This document shows, one piece after another, positions 45,054 through 49,993 of a stretch of 49,993 nucleotides of DNA. The stretch covers positions 1 to 49,993 of the forward strand of contig RFHH01000061.1 of assembly GCA_003696075.1 (NCBI GenBank), written 5' to 3'. Position numbers and translations under genes: made by a program. Numbering within the stretch: the first letter of the stretch is position 1; every line of letters begins with the position of its first letter. The notes under the pieces are model-generated. The model did not search any database. It worked only from the letters and a program-made list of their open reading frames with translations, and was not told where the DNA came from. This DNA is from Acidobacteriota bacterium (GTDB taxonomy: Bacteria > Acidobacteriota > Polarisedimenticolia > J045).

Positions 45054-46331
45054 ATGTTCGACAAGGGCAGGGCGGAAGTTCTCGTGGTCGGTGCCGGTCC
45101 GGTGGGGCTGTTCGCAGCGGCCTCCCTCGTCGAGCGCGGCATCGACGTGGCGATCGTCGACGCGGAGTGGCGCGGGACCGGGATGAGCTACGCGCTGGGG
45201 TTGCACCCCGACGCGATGGCTCTTCTGGAGACCATCGGTCTCGCCGAGCCGCTCAGGAGCGCCGGCTACGAGGTGCGGCGGTTGGCCTTCTACGATCGTC
45301 AGGAACGCGTCGCCGAGGTCGACTACGCGGCCGTGGACGGTCCGTTCCCCTTCCTGACGATCCTGCCGCAGAGCGCACTGGAAAGCGCGCTCGAGGCTTG
45401 GCTCAAGAAGAGGGGGGTGGAGGTTCGCTGGCGGCACCGTCTGGCCGACCTGTCGGAAGTGACGAGGCCGGTGGCCGCCGAGCTCCATCGGTGGGACGAG
45501 GAGACGGTGGGCTATCCCATCGCTCACCATGAGCGGATCGTCGAGAAGGTCATCCCGTTCCAGGCGGATTTCATCGTCGGCGCCGACGGCCACGCCTCGT
45601 TCGTTCGGCGCCGGCTGAAGATCGACTTCCCGAAACTGCGCCCGCCGTCGCTGTTCGCGGTGTTCGAGTTCGAGGCGGACGGGGATCTCGACCACGAGGC
45701 CCGGGTCGTCCTCGACGAACGCGGGATCAGCGTCCTGTGGCCGCTGCCGGGCGGGCGAGCGCGGTGGAGCTTCCAGATCGAGGACAGCCCGGAGATTCGC
45801 GCCGATCGGATCAAGAGCCGACTCAGCCAGCTGGGGCGGTGGGTCTTCCCGGCCCTCGATCAGGACCGGCTGGACAGGCTGATCGACGAGCGAGCCCCCT
45901 GGTACACCGGGCGCGTGCGGGAGGTCGTCTGGTCGGTGGCGATCCGGTTCGAGGAGCGTCTCGCCGCAGGCTTCGGGCGCGAGGCGGCCTGGCTCGCGGG
46001 CGACGCGGCGCACCTGGCGGGCCCCGTCGGGCTGCGCAGCATGAACGTCGGGCTGCGGGAAGCGGGAGATCTCGCCGCGCGGCTGGCGAAGATCCTCCGG
46101 GGTTCCGGCGGACCGGAGCTCCTGAGCGAGTACGACGCGGAGCGCAAGCGCGAATGGCGGCGGCTGTTCGGTCTCGAGGGCGGCTGGCGCAGCGGAGACG
46201 GAGCACCGGCATTCGTCCGGCGTGACCCGCTGCTGGCGCTGTCGCTCCTCCCGGCCTCCGGGAGATCACTGGATGCGCTGGCCGCTCAGCTCGACCTGCA
46301 TCCGGAAGCCCCGGCTCCGCGGGCGGGCTGA
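45054..46331 (+). CDS. FAD-dependent monooxygenase (PHBH-type, group A)
   Basis: 425 residues. The FAD dinucleotide fold is VLVVGAGPVGLFAA (G13, G15, G18). The DG motif, shared by FAD and NADPH binding, is IVGADGHASFVRR (D178). The second FAD motif, AWLAGDAAHLAGPVGLRSMN (D317), is followed by VGLREAGDLAARLAK, as in p-hydroxybenzoate-hydroxylase-type enzymes (UbiH-like, aromatic or tetracycline hydroxylases). It should hydroxylate an aromatic or polycyclic substrate with NAD(P)H and O2, so some aerobic metabolism is implied. The usual Gly-Gly-Gln-Gly before Met-Asn is GLRS here. The gene stands alone and faces the DHODH-like gene with only two bases between stops. Confidence 0.82.
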   Translation: MFDKGRAEVLVVGAGPVGLFAAASLVERGIDVAIVDAEWRGTGMSYALGLHPDAMALLETIGLAEPLRSAGYEVRRLAFYDRQERVAEVDYAAVDGPFPFLTILPQSALESALEAWLKKRGVEVRWRHRLADLSEVTRPVAAELHRWDEETVGYPIAHHERIVEKVIPFQADFIVGADGHASFVRRRLKIDFPKLRPPSLFAVFEFEADGDLDHEARVVLDERGISVLWPLPGGRARWSFQIEDSPEIRADRIKSRLSQLGRWVFPALDQDRLDRLIDERAPWYTGRVREVVWSVAIRFEERLAAGFGREAAWLAGDAAHLAGPVGLRSMNVGLREAGDLAARLAKILRGSGGPELLSEYDAERKREWRRLFGLEGGWRSGDGAPAFVRRDPLLALSLLPASGRSLDALAAQLDLHPEAPAPRAG

Positions 46332-46333
46332 GT

Positions 46334-47342
46334 TCAGGCCGGCCCGCCGCCGGAGCGCAGGGCGAACGAGCGAAGGACCTTCATGTAGTTCGCGCGCTCG
46401 AAGGCCGCCGGCTCCGCCACCGCGCGCTGGCTCATGCTCCCCTGCATCTGAGCGATCGACTCGTACTCCTTTTCTTCCATGAAGGCGCGGACCTCGTCGA
46501 GCATGGTCGCGATGTGGCGGACGCCGTGAATCAGCAGCGCCGAAGCGGTCATCGCGACCTTGGCGCCGGCCATCATGCACTTGATCACGTCGGCACCGGA
46601 ATGGACGCCGCCGGTCACGGCGAGATCGGCGTCGACGCGACCGTGCATGATCGCCACCCAACGCAGGCGCAGTCTGAGCGTTTCCGGGCGGCTCAGATCG
46701 AGATCGGGCTTCACCTCGAGCGCCTCGATGTCCAGGTCGGGCTGGTAGAACCGGTTGAAGAGAACGAGGCCGCGGGCACCGGCCGCCACCGCTTCCCGGG
46801 CGAAGTGAACCGGCGCGCTGAAAAAGGGGCTGATCTTCACCGCTACCGGGATCTCCAGCCCGGCGGTGAGGTCGCGGACCAGGTTGATGTACATCGCCTC
46901 GACGTCCGTCGACGTCATCTGGCTGTCCGTGGGCAGGAAGTAGACGTTCAACTCGAGGGCGTCGGCGCCCGCCTCGGCGATCTTCTTCGCGTAGCGGATC
47001 CAGCCGCCCGTCGACACGCCGTTGAGGCTTCCGATGACCGGGATGCCGAGAGCCTCCTTCGCCCGGCGGACGTGCTCCAGGTAGCCCTCCGGGCCGGTGT
47101 TGTAGGCACCCATGTCGGGGAAGTAGGACACCGCTTCGGCGTAGCTTTCCGTCCCGTGCGAGAGGTAGGTGTCGAGGTCGTGCGATTCGATGTTGATCTG
47201 TTCTTCGAACAGCGAATGGAGCACGACGGCGCCGGCGCCGGCGTCCTCCATCCGGCGCAGGTTGTCGAGCGACTCGCACAGGGGGGAGGGCGAGGGGACC
47301 ACCGGCGTCCTGAGCCGGAGCCCCAGATACTCGGTGGACAGG

Positions 47343-47350
<8 letters not shown>
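46334..47350 (-). CDS. Dihydroorotate dehydrogenase-like flavoprotein linked to nifJ
   Basis: 338 residues. An FMN TIM-barrel of the DHODH/PreA superfamily: it starts [20 protein letters not shown], has [64 protein letters not shown], and the phosphate-binding [20 protein letters not shown]. There is no Fe-S motif and the catalytic Cys/Ser loop is not typical, so it is probably not the pyrimidine enzyme. This subfamily is often found next to nifJ, here with an 8-base overlap with its end (ATGATTGA). It may use ferredoxin reduced by NifJ or act on a related substrate. Confidence 0.8.

Positions 47351-49993
<2,643 letters not shown>

Overview
The window is very GC-rich bacterial chromosome, densely packed with genes on both strands. 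There is no phage, plasmid or insertion-sequence gene. The content fits a free-living Gram-negative: an AsmA-type protein, a PBP1B-type penicillin-binding protein with a UB2H-like segment, lipoproteins and pseudopilin-like proteins. A pyruvate:ferredoxin oxidoreductase and a selenocysteine tRNA suggest at least some anaerobic metabolism. Serine/threonine kinases with PEGA domains, a sulfatase-like protein with TPRs, and an ATP synthase Fo operon cut off from F1 would suit Acidobacteriota (Thermoanaerobaculia-like) or a Myxococcota/delta-type lineage. This is a guess from gene content, because no 16S or marker phylogeny is available here.

Layout. 1-4.1 kb: AsmA and DUF2752 membrane proteins, then two tandem paralogous Cys-rich secreted proteins in visibly less GC-rich DNA. 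4.2-5.5 kb: a HAD phosphatase overlapping a Nudix ADP-ribose pyrophosphatase. 5.5-12.6 kb: a dicarboxylate symporter, a Trp-rich repeat secreted protein, a sulfatase-like/TPR lipoprotein and a metallo-beta-lactamase-fold hydrolase. The gaps between these genes carry copies of a roughly 150-bp palindromic REPIN-like element. 12.6-18.8 kb: a ketopantoate-reductase-like protein, a PBP1B coupled to a pseudopilin, and an alpha-glucan phosphorylase. 19.1-24.4 kb (minus strand): a HEAT-repeat gene, gap, pgk, tpiA, secG and tRNA-Leu(GAG), read from a recognisable promoter. 24.5-26.6 kb: three envelope proteins of poorly known function. 26.9-30.9 kb: an isolated nuoM followed by the Fo half of ATP synthase (two small membrane proteins, atpB, atpE, atpF); atpHAGDC do not follow. 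31.0-37.4 kb: a B3/B4-domain protein, then a PEGA Ser/Thr kinase and two secreted TPR/PEGA/PDZ proteins.

37.4-41.7 kb holds the most unusual arrangement. A histidine-phosphotransfer protein with no ATPase domain overlaps an NtrC-class sigma54 activator. After about 850 bp of non-coding DNA, a near-perfect sigma54 promoter drives three short genes. The last encodes a second DHp-type protein whose ATPase half is degenerate (Spo0B/ChpT-like). The window contains no intact kinase for this circuit.

41.7-50 kb: a CPBP protease, a Cys-rich membrane protein, tRNA-Sec, a His-rich metal-transporter-like protein, an FAD monooxygenase, and a DHODH-like protein coupled to nifJ, which runs off the right edge.

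All start sites were judged by eye from Shine-Dalgarno matches and neighbouring overlaps. Family names come from recognised motifs, not database searches.
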